Assembly: GCA_030674185.1 (NCBI GenBank)
Contig: JAPXFY010000015.1
Span: 25,999,543 to 26,063,542, forward strand
Source: Monoplex corrugatus
Lineage: Eukaryota > Mollusca > Gastropoda > Littorinimorpha > Ranellidae
Direction of reading: 5' to 3'
Length of the DNA: 64,000 nucleotides
Both the position numbers and the translations under genes were made by a program. Within the stretch, counting starts at the first letter, position 1; each line of letters starts with the position of its first letter. The notes beneath the pieces were generated by a model. That model was not told where the DNA came from, made no database searches, and saw nothing but the letters and a program-made list of their open reading frames with translations. Below are positions 52,104 to 63,093 of this stretch, in pieces.

Positions 52104-53116
52104 AAACATAACGTTTCAAACATTTCAGTTCGCCTTCCACACATTTGTGTGTATGATGGTGACTTTTTTGCTTGTTTGTTTTGCTTAAATTTCAGCATTA
52201 ATTATTAGATACGAGCCAAGACTACTGTCCTCAGGAATGAAGACCTGTTACTATGTCATCCAGTGTAATCCCCCCCCCCCCTTTTTTTTTTTTTTTTCAT
52301 TCGGCAAACAAGGAGACAGGACACCTGATTGTGAACTGCGGCCGGGAGCCTTCAGAAGATAACTGGTAGAGAGGAAAGGGAGAGTTCATTCTATATTCCA
52401 CAAATTCCTAAAGATTGAAGTAGTGGGTGGGGCAAACATAGTCTTTCGGTTTTTTGAAAGTCCAGAAAATCGTCTCCATTTCATCCCATCCATTCACAGA
52501 TGGCGCCTCTATGTCGTGTTTCTGTCTTTGTCGTTTGTCCTATGTATTTGCTTTGCTTGTTAAACACTTGAAGGAGGACATAACACGCCGCATGTTTTCA
52601 TGATAAATCCCTACCGTCATGAACGTACGGAACGAGAGAAACCACACTATCCTTCATGATACAACTATGGTAGCTGATGCTGTGAGATGATCCATTACAA
52701 TGTTTGACACTTATTGTCAAGGCTCAAATACACGCTTATCACCGGTAATGATCACATCCCAAACGTGTAGGCAGGAATCTGAAAATAAAAATGGTCACAT
52801 ATGTCATGGGATGTAGCTTGATCATGAAGACAGCGAAAGCAAAAAAACAGAAAGAAGAAGAATCAGCTAAGTCGTAAATGCCAAAGGATTTGTCTTGGTC
52901 ATTCAGAACACACTCAAATGCACATAGGTATATTAGACGGGACTTGCAAATGCAGTCTCAATCTTTCCAAACAGTTCATGGCACTGGGAAATGCTACCTC
53001 CACTCGTGTAATGGGCCGACCAATGGCGGATGGTCTTAGTGGAGAAGTTAGCTGCAAAATGAGCTGGGTTTGCCTAGACAGCTCTGTCAACACAACCATC
53101 CAATCTGCAGTTATTT
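52104..53116. other. No gene recognised
   Basis: C-run and T-run at 52269-52299. An 84-codon frame (52918-53172) has mixed composition without a known domain. Confidence 0.35.
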
Positions 53117-53280
53117 TTAACCCTTTGACTACCGCATCCTATCTACCAACTGCAAAACACTTAACCCTTTGATTCCCTCACCCTCAAACGGTTAAGTTTT
53201 TGCTTTGCTAGTATGGTTCACAATGCAAGATGCCGATAGACAAGAATGCGGGAGTAGACTTGCGGGAGTCAAAGGGTTAT
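53117..53280. mobile_element. TTAA MITE copy M7
   Basis: TTAACCCTTTGACTACCGCA at the left; inner 'cttaaccctttgattccctc' and 'gttaagtttttgctttgcta'; right end 'gcgggagtcaaagggTTA'. Confidence 0.8.
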
Positions 53281-53282
53281 TC

Positions 53283-53350
53283 TCTGGTCCACCTGAGGGT
53301 CGAGCCCACGACTCATACGTTCTCACGCTTAACCAGTTGGCTGGCTAAAA
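53283..53350 (-). repeat. tRNA-like SINE head
   Basis: Minus strand 'tagccagccaactggttaag' (A-box type) and 'cgtgggctcgaccctcaggt' (B-box type) with about 35 bp between. It sits directly beside MITE M7. Confidence 0.5.
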
Positions 53351-53469
53351 ACATAAAAAAAAAAACAAATCCTGTGTCTGGAATGCATGCCCAGGTTGCT
53401 GCAGTCCTTGCTGTTTGGGAGGTCATTCAGCTGACCGAGTTGATGGTCCCGCAAAACCTAGCAATTAAT

Positions 53470-53640
53470 AAGAAGCATACGTGCATCGGATGTCTCAGAG
53501 ACTGCCTTTCATGCTGATTTTGCCTTTCCCGCATCGGCCTTACCAGCCACAGCCGACGCTGCTCCAGAGGCGTCGACTCAACGCGGCACGACACTAGGAC
53601 GCATCATCCATAGTCGACACTGACTGACGGAGGCCTACTA
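53470..53640 (+). pseudogene. LINE C-terminal zinc-finger remnant
   Basis: The translation gives 'HTCIGCLRDCLSC', a stop, then 'LSRIGLTSHSRRCSRG'. The pattern C..C.R.C.SRIGL.SH.R.C is a C-terminal finger I know from RTE-like animal LINEs. The 3' flank 'ctgacggaggcctact' would be its UTR. Broken by a stop and frameshift; only the end survives. Confidence 0.55.
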
Positions 53641-53714
53641 CCACATGCTTCTGCTTATGAGGACAGAACAGGAGTGCCATTGCATGGCGCTGTATTATAA
53701 CCAACTGAACAAAC

Positions 53715-53935
53715 AAGAACTTTGGAGTTTGGAGTTTGTTCAAGAGAAATTCATCGCACTCAGACAATTCCATATGCGCTCCACCCAAATCTGACAGCGA
53801 TTATCTGGCATACTTCATCAACCTACACAAAACTCTATGCGCTGGCAAGGTCTTGAACTGAGCACCAGAAAGGGGAAAGGAGGGTGGGAGGAGAGAGACG
53901 TTTTCAGTACCAAGCTGACACCCACCAGAATGATG
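53715..53935 (-). repeat. Dispersed repeat D, copy 7 (clean)
   Basis: 'ggagtttgttcaagagaaat', 'ccatatgcgctccacccaaa', 'tgacagcgattatctggcat', 'ctatgcgctggcaaggtctt' and 'accaagctgacacccaccag'. Best copy for defining the family, about 220 bp. Confidence 0.75.
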
Positions 53936-54250
53936 GAAAAATTGAGATGGGCAAGAATTATTTATCAACAAAGTGACAAAATATGTGAATGTGTAGGCCC
54001 GTGATGCGTAGATTGGTTACAGCTTTGTCACTGTGTCTCCTTTGTTTTTATGACGTTCGGGAAACACGACCATGCTCGACGTTTTACAAGAGGCTTGTGT
54101 TGCGAGTTTTCGTCATTGGTGACGATTCCAAACACAGTCTCTCATTCAAATGCAACAACATATCTGTATGAATCTGACCCTAAACCACACTGTTAAAGGA
54201 AGATTTCAGAAACATACAAACGTACAGAGAGAAAATCAAACGCCTGAAAT
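53936..54250. other. No gene recognised
   Basis: Mixed sequence. A 60-codon frame (53989-54171) has no recognised feature. Confidence 0.35.
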
Positions 54251-54251
54251 G

Positions 54252-54350
54252 TGTCCCGCCGCTTAGCGTTGGTGATCATGGCCCTCAATATGAATGTATC
54301 CTTTGTCGCTGCAAGTACTTTTCCCATCCTCTCTGTCTTCATCCACTGTT
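54252..54350 (-). mobile_element. RTE-type LINE 3' end fragment
   Basis: The minus strand reads 'gtggatgaagacagagagga' inward and ends '...gccctccacac'-like, matching 5430-5515. The terminal (ATG)n is missing. Confidence 0.65.
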
Positions 54351-54460
54351 TCTATACCAGATTGATAAAAGTATAGACAATAGTACGAAGAACCCATGCT
54401 GACCTAACTTGAACCTCAAGATCTTACCAGCGTGTAAGGTTTGTGTGCCTGGCTTACGGC

Positions 54461-54723
54461 TTAACCTTTTGACTCCCTCACCCTGTCCACCTGCACCCGG
54501 CATTGTCAACCATGCCAACACAGCAAAAACTTAACCCTTTGACTCCCGCACCCTGTCCACCTGCACCCGGCATTGTCAACCATGCCAACACAGCAAAAAC
54601 TTAACCCTTTGACTCCCTCACCCTGTCCACCAGTTTCCTGCAGGAAGCTGGTGGATAGGGTGAGGGAGTCAGAGGGTTAAGTTTTTGCTGCTGGTGGATA
54701 GGATGCGGGAGTCACAGGGTTAA
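54461..54723. mobile_element. TTAA MITE copy M8 with internal 70-bp duplication
   Basis: TTAACCTTTTGACTCCCTCA to ...GAGTCACAGGGTTAA. The block from 'ccctgtccacctgcacccgg' to 'ttaaccctttgactccc' is repeated in tandem at 70 bp. The centre is a perfect-looking stem 'ccaccagtttcctgcagg' / 'aagctggtgg'. Confidence 0.88.
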
Positions 54724-54744
54724 GCCATGACACTTTTGGCTCTT

Positions 54745-54830
54745 TTCCCATCACATGGCAGCTGCGGCTTAAGTGCATGTGATATCATTCCGAGCTCAGA
54801 AACACTGTCTTGAGAAAACAAACTGTAATC
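54745..54830 (-). repeat. Repeat F copy
   Basis: Minus strand 'ttgttttctcaagacagtgt', 'ttctgagctcggaatgatat' and 'cacatgcacttaagccgcag'. A more diverged copy than at 27656 and 38530. Confidence 0.5.
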
Positions 54831-55480
54831 ATTGTCCGGGTGTATCCCGCTGTGACTGCAATGACAGTGTTGCAAACAGACGACACAGCAAGATCTGGGT
54901 CACAGCCAACCCCATCAATCATGGGGCGTTTAACTGGGTCATAACTGTCATACCGAAACTGGGCCAAACGTAGTTTTCTAAGTCATGCGTGGTTTCCGCG
55001 GTTTAGGGATAGTGATGCTGATGGTGATGGGAGGATTTGGATGTTGACTAGGGAGAAATCGCTGGTTAACAAAAATTCACCGGAACCAAATAAGACGGAA
55101 ATAGAATCAGAACGCGTATTTAATACAACCAGGCAAGACAGGCACAAATTTTCAACCAATAGGCCTTTGTTAAGCGTGAATATAAGATCACAAACAAACA
55201 ACAAATACAAAATTAGGAGAAAAATTAGGACAAAAAGACAAACTTCCCTGCTGCTTCGTCCAGTGGACATTTCAGTCTTTCCCTCCGATTTTTGTATTTG
55301 GCGTTTGTTTGTAATCTTACATTCACGCTTGACAAAGGCCAGTTGGCCGAAAATTTGCGCCTGTCTTGTCTGGTTGTATTGAATACGCTTTCTGATTGTA
55401 TTTTCGAGTTTTTCTGGTTCCTGTTTGCTTGAACGAGGGCAGTCGCACTTGCTTTGGATTAAAAATTCACCGACCTAGAA
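54831..55480. other. No gene recognised; inverted block
   Basis: 'cagtctttccctccgatttt' aside, 'acaaccaggcaagacaggca' + 'caaattttcaaccaataggc' (55127-55165) is the inverse of 'gccagttggccgaaaatttg' + 'cgcctgtcttgtctggttgt' (55338-55377). This gives an inverted repeat of about 60 bp per arm. 'gtaatcttacattcacgctt' is likewise inverse of 'aagcgtgaatataagatcac'. Confidence 0.7.
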
Positions 55481-55482
55481 AT

Positions 55483-55589
<107 letters not shown>

Positions 55590-55756
55590 AAAAATCAATC
55601 ATATAAAGAAAGAAAACCTGTCTGACTGGTGAAGCTGCCTTCATCCATTTTGAGATACTCCATCCTGGAAGGTAACCCTTGAAAAGCAACAAACAGAACA
55701 ATGCAGTCACACTAACAGGACACCAGAAATCATTTTGTAGATTTCGGTACTTTTTC

Positions 55757-55843
55757 TCTTTGTTTGTTTGTTTGTCTGTTCGTTTGCTTGCTTGCTTGTT
55801 TGCTTGTTTGTTTGTTTGTTTGTTTGTTTGTTTGTTTGTTTGT
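55757..55843. repeat. (TTTG)n microsatellite
   Basis: TTTG/CTTG tetranucleotides. 'gtacgtgtacgtatacgtgt' at 55872 is a short near-palindrome nearby. Confidence 0.95.
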
Positions 55844-55959
55844 TTTCCTTCCGTAAGGTTCACACAGTTGTGTACGTGTACGTATACGTGTACGTACGGA
55901 AGAAAGAGCATCTCTAACACTATTACATCAGTTAAGCATATTTTCAATGTCTTCGGGAG

Positions 55960-56640
55960 CAAACAGCTAAGCTGAGTGAGAAAAAGAAGACTGTGTGTGT
56001 GCGGAGGGGTGTGGGGTTGTGATTTTGAGGGCAATGGATCGATGATGAGAAGGAGGAGGAGTTATAATGCCAACAGGTTTGTGCAGTTGGCGAACTGTTT
56101 TCTGGAAAGGAATGAAAGATGGTTGATAACGGAGTTGAAAGGTGAGATTCTGTAATGAAATTTTGTGAGATATTTGTGGAGAGTATGACTGACATTGGTC
56201 TTTTAAGTATTTCGTCCGTAAGGAGAGGTGAAATTTAATTTGGGGGATTTGTGCCTGGGTGAAACTACTATGGTTTACAACTGACGTGTCTCTGAGTCCT
56301 GATTTTGCCATGAAATGAAAGGACTGAGCTGTGCAATGGTTCGGAGCCTTAGCGGACACAAATGGCATATCATAGCAGACTGGTGGAAGCGCTGTTCAGC
56401 CAAGTGAATTAACCTTCTTAGTGATTTCCGTAAGGATGGCTGGGGACCTGTACTGGGATGAGCTCCTGACAGAGTGGTTGTTTCTCCATATATAGAAAAC
56501 ATGGGTTGCTTCGTGGCGCCTGGTGCGTAATGAACAAAAGTATGAGAAAGAAGGTAACTTGTACTTTGGGGTCTGCGGGCTGGGAGGGCGGACCTCAACA
56601 CCCAGCATGAGCAATCTACTCTAGTGCCCCGACAATGGTT
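55960..56640 (-). other. Possible decayed coding stretch, unrecognised
   Basis: Minus-strand frames of 108 (56601-56275) and 133 (56368-55967) codons adjoin in different registers with mixed composition. A frameshifted old ORF is one reading. I recognise no domain. Confidence 0.2.
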
Positions 56641-56651
56641 TAAATGACGTT

Positions 56652-57202
56652 TGTTTATTATTATTAAAATTATTGTTGCTTAAAGTCCAGCCGACTGCGT
56701 AAAGCCATATCAGGGCTATAACCCTTCAAAACATACACATTTTCAACAGGAAAAGAAAGGAAAGAAAATCAATTACACATATCACTGCATTCGCGCACAT
56801 AATCTCAGGACATGCCCCTGGCGTTGACCACCCCGTCCAATTTATTACACAGGGTATTTAAAAAAACACCTAATACAAATTTAAGCGTACATAAGGATAC
56901 CAAGCATCGTAAATGGCATAAATTACCTTAAATTGCTTCGCATATCTCACCTCCCTAGAGCCAAAAATGCACTTAATACATGTACCCAATTATCAATCCT
57001 AAGAAAAGGTACGTAAGACTTTATAGAACACATACAGGTGAATAGGTCAGCAAGCCAGAAAATGATAGGAAGAAATGACAGACAGCAAAGGAACAAGGCA
57101 GAAACAAAGAGATTGAGAGAAAAGAGGAAATTTCTAGCACAAATTTCCAGAACGTGTGGATACTATTTATACAGAAAGAACCCCCGGCACCCCCATGGGG
57201 GG
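56652..57202 (+). repeat. Repeat C, copy 4 (left arm of an inverted pair)
   Basis: From 'attattgttgcttaaagtcc' to 'agaacccccggcacccccat'. It faces the minus-strand copy at 57477-57975. Confidence 0.85.
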
Positions 57203-57476
57203 TGGCTTTTGGTCTCAAGTTGAAAACATTGATACGTAGTTCTTTCATAGGGCTTGCTAATTTTTATTTCGTCACTACACCTGCAGAACTACGAGAGTCA
57301 ATAGGGAAGAGAATAGGAAAAAGATTGAATGTTCCTGCCACACTCTTGGTATTCCTTGTGTTGGTCAGGCACATAGGAAGACAGATCTGTAACATCACGT
57401 GGCAAGATTGAGCGTCCAAACTTCAAGTTCTGAAGAAGTAGGGACTGCTAAGTATAGAGCGTTACCCCGCTGGGTT
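57203..57476. other. Spacer between inverted repeat C copies
   Basis: About 270 bp. An 85-codon frame crosses it but nothing is recognised. Confidence 0.4.
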
Positions 57477-57975
57477 GCCGGGGACTCTTTCAGTATAAAT
57501 AGTATCCCCACCTTCTGGAAATTCTGTGCTAGAAATTTCCCTACTTTTTGTCACACTCTTTGTGTCTGCTTTATTCCTTTGCTTTCTGTCATTTCTTCCT
57601 ATCATTTTCTGCCTTGCTGGTCCATTCACCTGTATGTGTTCCATAAAGATAATTGGGTACATGTATTAAGTGCATGTTGGCTTTAGGGAAGTGAGGTATA
57701 CTGAAGCAATTTTAGGTAATTTAGGCCCGTTTTATACATGTATTAGTGTCCTTAGTTATGTTTAAATTTGTAGTCACGAATGTTTTATTTTAAATACCCT
57801 GTGTGATACAATGGACGGAGTGTTCAGCGCCAGGGCCATCCCCTAAGATCATTGCGCGAATGCATTGATATATGTATTTCGTGTTGAAGCATTATATATG
57901 TTTTGAAATGGTTACAGCCCTGATATGGCTTTACGCAGTCGGCTGGGCTTTAAACAACAATAACAGTAACAATGT
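57477..57975 (-). repeat. Repeat C, copy 5 (right arm)
   Basis: 'gccggggactctttcagtat', 'aaatagtatccccaccttct', 'ctgccttgctggtccattca', 'cctgatatggctttacgcag', 'tcggctgggctttaaacaac' + 'aataacagtaacaatg'. It shows the 3' tail clearly. Confidence 0.85.
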
Positions 57976-58085
57976 GTACTTAATTTTCTTTTCCTTTTTT
58001 TTTCTTCCTGTTAAAGCGTTGTATATGTTTCGAAACGTTTATAGCCCTGATATGGGTCTACGCCGTCGGCTGGGCTTTACATGTA
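57976..58085 (-). repeat. Repeat C end fragment, tandem to copy 5
   Basis: 'gtgtacttaattttcttttc', 'tgttaaagcgttgtatatgt', 'gtctacgccgtcggctgggc' and 'tttacatgtaaac'. The last ~110 bp of C is repeated head to tail after copy 5. Confidence 0.75.
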
Positions 58086-58104
58086 AACAAAATAAGTGTA
58101 GAGT

Positions 58105-58365
58105 GTCTACTCATCAAATGCCAGCTTTAGACAGGACAACGTTGTCCGTATAGAAGACTACCGCACGCTTCTGTACGGGAAGCTGAGGCAAGGACATCGT
58201 GACCAGGGAAGACCTCCAAAGAGCTACAAGGATACTCTGCCTGAAACTGGCTGTGACATCAAAACCACAAGATACTGATCTCAACAGAATAAACTGGCGA
58301 CAGCTGTGTACACTGAACATAGCAAGTAAACAACAGAACTGCCGCTCGTCAACAGAAGAGGAATC
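58105..58365 (+). pseudogene. LINE C-terminal fragment (RTE-like)
   Basis: 'YRTLLYGKLRQGHRDQGRPP', 'KSYKDTLPETGCDIKTT', then after a frame change 'DTDLNRINWRQLCTLNIASK'. This is the Y(G)xL..G.R..GRP.K.YKDtLK...A.dR..Wr segment that precedes the C-terminal finger in RTE-like LINEs. Related to 18595-18687. Confidence 0.6.
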
Positions 58366-58461
58366 GGGGGAAAAAAAACCCAAGGGTTAAGGTCGATGCT
58401 CTCCTTCCCATGCAGTGTCCACGGAAGAATATGTGCATGCAGGAATTATCATGTGTTCACA

Positions 58462-59285
58462 TCTAGGATTGATCGTGTGTCCCACATCCAGGATTGATCG
58501 TGTGTCCCACATCCAGGATTGATCGTGTGTCCCACATCCAGGATTGATCGTGTGTCCCACATCCAGGATTGATCGTGTGTCCCACATCCAGGATTGATCG
58601 TGTGTCCCACATCCAGGATTGATCGTGTGTCCCACATCCAGGATTGATCGTGTACCCCACATCCGGGATTGATCGTGTGTCCCACATCCAGGATTGATCG
58701 TGTGTCCCACATCCAGGATTGATCGTGTGTCCCACATCCAGGATTGATCGTGTGTCCCACATCCAAGATTGATCATGTACCCCACATCCGGGATTGATCG
58801 TGTGTCCCACATCCAGGATTGATCGTGTGTCCCACATCCAGGATTGATCGTGTGTCCCACATCCAGGATTGATCGTGTGTCCCACATCCAAGATTGATCA
58901 TGTACCCCACATCCAGGATTGATCGTGTGTCCCACATCCAGGATTGATCGTGTGTCCCACATCCAAGATTGATCATGTACCCCACATCCAGGATTGATCG
59001 TGTGTCCCACATCCAGGATTGATCGTGTGTCCCACATCCAGGATTGATCGTGTGTCCCACATCCAGGATTGATCGTGTGTCCCACATCCAGGATTGATCG
59101 TGTGTCCCACATCCAAGATTGATCATGTACCCCACATCCGGGATTGATCATGTGTCCCACAACCAAGATTGATCATCTATCCCACATGAAGGGATTGATC
59201 ATGTGTCCCACGTCAAGGATTGACCATGTGTCCCACATCCAGAATTGATCATGTATCCCACATCCAGGATTGATCATGTGTCCCA
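58462..59285 (-). repeat. 25-bp satellite array, about 30 units
   Basis: The plus-strand unit is 'ggattgatcgtgtgtcccac' + 'atcca'. A variant 'aagattgatcatgtaccccac' recurs at 58763, 58888, 58963 and 59113, at multiples of 25 (125, 75 and 150 bp). All three minus-strand frames stay open, since 25 is not a multiple of 3 and no phase makes a stop. The 259-codon frame is a by-product. Confidence 0.97.
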
Positions 59286-60480
59286 CATGAAGGTATTGTA
59301 TCTCACATGAAGGCATTGATCTTGTATCCCACATGAAGGGATTGACCATGTATCCCACATGAAGGGATTGATCATGTGTCCCACATGAAGGGATTGATCA
59401 TGTGTCCCACATGAAGGGATTAACCATGTGTCCCACATGAAGGGATTGACCATGTGTCCCACATGAAGGGATTGATCATGTGTCCCACATGAAGGGATTA
59501 ACCATGTATCCCACATGAAGGGATTGATCATGTGTCCCACATGAAGGGATTGACCATGTATCCCACATGAAGGGATTGATCTTGTATCCCACATGAAGGG
59601 ATTGACCATGTATCCCACATGAAGGGATTGACCATGTATCCCACATGAAAGGATTGACCATGTGTCCCACATGAAGGGATTGATCATGTGTCCCACATGA
59701 AGGGATTGACCATGTATCCCACATGAAGGGATTGACCATGTGTCCCACATGAAGGGATTGACCATGTATCCCACATGAAGGGATTGACCATGTATCCCAC
59801 ATGAAGGGATTGATCATGTGTCCCACATGAAGGGATTGACCATGTATCCCACATGAAGGGATTGATCATGTGTCCCACATGAAGGGATTGATCATGTGTC
59901 CCACATGAAGGGATTGACCATGTATCCCACATGAAGGGATTGACCATGTAACCCACATGAAGGGATTGATCATGTGTCCCACATGAAGAGATTGACCATG
60001 TATCCCACATGAAGGGATTAACCATGTATCCCACATGAAGTGATTGACCATGTGTCCCACATGACGGGATTGATCATGTGTCCCACATCTAGGATTGATC
60101 ATGTATCCCACATGAGGGGATTGATGTATACCACATGAAGGTATTGATCTTGTATCCCAAATGAAAGGATTGATAATGTATCCCACATGAAGGGATTGAT
60201 CATGTATCCCACAAGAGGGGATTGATCATGTGTCCAACATGAAGGTATTGATCTTGTATCCCACATGAAGGTATTGATCTTGTATCTCACATGAAGGGAT
60301 TGGTCTTGTATCCTGCATGAAGGTATAATTCTTGTATCCCGTATGAAGGGATCAGTCTTGTCTCCTGCATGAAGGTATCATTCTTGTATCCCATATGAAG
60401 GGATCAGTCTTGTCTCCTGCATGAAGGTATCATTCTTGTATCCCATATGAAGGGATCGATCTTGTATCCCACTTAAAGAC
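59165..60480 (-). repeat. 26-bp satellite array, about 50 units
   Basis: The plus-strand unit is 'gggattgatcatgtgtccca' + 'catgaa'. It differs from the 25-bp unit by 'atgaag' for 'atcca' and by TGATCA for TGATCG. The two types intermingle at 59165-59290. Right-hand units (60240-60480) diverge to 'ggtatcattcttgtatccca' and 'ggatcagtcttgtctcctgc', alternating as dimers. Confidence 0.97.
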
Positions 60481-60544
60481 TCATACCCTCAGATATAAGA
60501 CCAGAATGCTTACACTGATCTTCTCATCGCTGGATCAAGGAGAA

Positions 60545-60633
60545 TTAATTTTGTTTCGATGATAGTTGTAAGGATGAAGAGGAATGTTAAAAGTTCCATG
60601 GACAGCAAAGAAAATATACGAGACAGTGTTGAA

Positions 60634-60732
<99 letters not shown>

Positions 60733-60965
60733 TTTATAGGACATTTTATGAGGCAAGAGAAATTGGAGCACCTAGTCACAACAGGAAAGCTGAGAGGAAA
60801 AAAAGAGCACCAGGAAGACCCGGGGGGGGGGGGGGTGATATTGGACGGACTTGCAGACTGGATGAAAACAGAGAGGATAGGAGATGTGCTTGCAGCGACA
60901 AGGGATAGATTCGTATGGAGGACCATGATCTCCAACGCAATGCGGCAGGGCACATGATGATGATG
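60545..60965 (+). mobile_element. RTE-type LINE 3' end with embedded (CA)n
   Basis: Matches 5185-5525: 'ggacagcaaagaaaatatac', 'ataggacattttatgaggca', 'ggacggacttgcagactgga', 'gcagcgacaagggatagatt' and 'gcggcagggcacatgatgat'. About 60 bp of coding sequence is replaced by (CA)n (60635-60732). A G-run (60821-60836) also interrupts it. Confidence 0.8.
60580..60957 (+). pseudogene. RTE-type RT C-terminal remnant
   Basis: Readable blocks are 'SSMDSKENIRDSVEGH' (frame-shifted), 'GHFMRQEKLEHLVTTGKL', then 'ILDGLADWMKTERIGDVLAA' and the terminal 'RFVWRTMISNAMRQGT' with a stop. The last block is the true C-terminus of this LINE family, better kept than at 5500. Confidence 0.7.
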
Positions 60966-61462
60966 AAGGATAAACAACAGAATATAGAATTCACTGGAAG
61001 AATATCAACACATCGCTAGCACGTAGGGTTTATTGCACAGGCTCGTGGTATTTGTCATGACTGTTTTGGATCCTTTCCATCACTTGGAATCAGCACTGTT
61101 CGTACGTACGGCATCTACCAATTGCGAAAAACTGAAACTTGACATTCAGATATCGTGACCAGACTTAGCATTTATATCTATCAAACCACCAGAGGAGGGG
61201 AAAACTTCTGGGTATCCACAGTGACAAAAGGAACAGTGATCTCCTCGATACCCTGACATTTTAAGCCTACTTTCACACCTTCACCTACGCGCATACCAAA
61301 AACACTGCCAACCTCACCGAGAGGTTCCCATTCCATTGAGATCCATTTTGCATAAATTCACTTGTTCTGCATGGTAAACATAAAACACACACTGTGTTTG
61401 TTGACAATGTGAAACGAGCGGCATTCGGCAGACTTGTCGTGTACACGTATACGCGCGCGAGC
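60966..61462. other. No gene recognised
   Basis: Mixed sequence without recognised domains or repeats. Confidence 0.4.
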
Positions 61463-61466
61463 GCGC

Positions 61467-61507
<41 letters not shown>

Positions 61508-61628
61508 GCATATATATATATATATATATATAGGTAGGTAGGTAGATGAATGGATGGATAGATAGATAGATGCAAATAGATCGACAGATACAGTTATATG
61601 TATACCAAAACAAAACCACAGACATACA

Positions 61629-61722
<94 letters not shown>
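61463..61722. repeat. Microsatellite cluster
   Basis: (CA)n 61469-61503, (TA)n 61508-61531, (GGTA)/(GATA) 61532-61572, (CA)n 61630-61685 and (CT)n 61686-61722. Confidence 0.95.
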
Positions 61723-61726
<4 letters not shown>

Positions 61727-61984
61727 ATACCATACATTCATAGCACACATCTCATATACCACACATACACATACGCACGCGAATGTTTAAACGACCATAA
61801 TTATTTTACGCATGGTTCTGTTTACATTTTTTTCTTTTGTCGTATCCGCCTATGGTGTTATTGACAGTTTTGGAATGACAATGAAACAAATCGGAATTTG
61901 AGTCACTCACACTCGTACACACACAGACACAGAAAGACAGAAAACAGCAATGACGGTGTATTTGTCAACGGCCAAAGTTGTTGA

Positions 61985-62203
61985 TTAACCCTTTGACTCC
62001 CGCACCCTATCAACCAGCTGCAAAAACTCAATCCTTTGACTTCTTCATCCTATCCATCAGCTTCCCCGGGAAGCTGGTGGATAGGGTGAGGGAGTCAAAG
62101 GGTTTGGATAGGGCGAGGGAGTCAAAGGGTTAAGTTTTTGCTTTGCTAGCGTGGTTGACAATGCAGGCTGCTGGTGGACAGGGTGCAGGTGTCAAAGGGT
62201 TAA
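61985..62203. mobile_element. TTAA MITE copy M9 (most complete)
   Basis: TTAACCCTTTGACTCCCGCA to ...CAGGTGTCAAAGGGTTAA, 219 bp. The order shows the family plan: outer TIR, 'ctgcaaaaactcaatccttt', inner stem 'cagcttccccggg/aagctggtgg', 'gagggagtcaaagggtt' (twice), 'aagtttttgctttgctagcg', 'tggttgacaatgcaggctgc', outer TIR. Confidence 0.92.
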
Positions 62204-62348
62204 AGGCTATTTTTCAGATTTGCAGTTGCTAATCTACAAACGTATATCTGCTCAGAACTACAATAACGAAAGAAAAACTGCACAAAGACAAGAAGAGGAT
62301 CTTAGATATTGCAGACGTTTTTAAGTTGTGTGGGTGACCCTACCCACA

Positions 62349-62532
62349 TTAACCCTTTGACTCCCTCTCCCTATCCACTAGCATCCTGCACTGTCAACTG
62401 GGCTAGCAAAGCAATCGCTTAACCCTTTAACTCCCTTATGCTATCCACCAGCTTTCTGCAGGAAGCTAGTGAGGGAGTCAAATGTTAAGTTTTCGCAGTT
62501 GGTGGATAGGGTGTGGGAGTCAAAGGGGTTAA
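62349..62532. mobile_element. TTAA MITE copy M10
   Basis: TTAACCCTTTGACTCCCTCT to ...GAGTCAAAGGGGTTAA, with inner 'tttctgcaggaagctagtga'. The right end carries one extra G. Confidence 0.88.
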
Positions 62533-62898
62533 CCCCCCACCACCTTTCCGACCTACAGCTCCTACTCACCACGCCAGCCCCCTCCCCCACCCGACCCCTA
62601 AGTCGTTTCCTCCTTTCAACCCCCCACCCACCCACCCACTCCTCGTCCCCCAGCCCTGACACCCCCTTGATAGGGGTGACATCATTCTGTGTGTGAGCGG
62701 GGCGTCAGAGGACAGGACTGAGGCCCGTTGCCCACAAAGGCCGCGGATCATGGGAAAAGCAAACAGCGATTGAAGTTTAAGTGCCTTCTCCCTACACTGA
62801 TAAATATCAAGTCTCTCACTTCTTCACGAAGCCAACAACAGGGTCTTTCCTCCACCCCCACCAAACCTACCTCCCTACCTCTACCCCCATCCCCAGTC
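62533..62898. other. C-rich low complexity, no gene
   Basis: C-rich stretches (62533-62680) suggest frames rich in Pro. No support for a gene. Confidence 0.45.
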
Positions 62899-63093
62899 TT
62901 AACCCTCTGACTCCCGCACCCTATCCACCACCATCCTGGCATTGTCAACCATGCTAGCAAAGCAAAAACTTAACCCTTTTGGCTCCATCACCTTATCCGC
63001 CTGCTTCTTGCAGGGAGTAGTGAACAGGGTGAGGAAGTCAAAGGCTTCAGTTTTTGCTGTTGATGTATAGGGTGCGGGAGTCAAAGGGTTAAA
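62899..63093. mobile_element. TTAA MITE copy M11
   Basis: TTAACCCTCTGACTCCCGCA to ...GCGGGAGTCAAAGGGTTAA, with 'ccatgctagcaaagcaaaaa' and 'cttaacccttttggctccat' inside. Confidence 0.88.

Noticed and set aside
58387..59166. 259-codon minus-strand open frame
   Set aside because: It is periodic translation of a 25-bp satellite that is open in all three frames, so not evidence of a gene.
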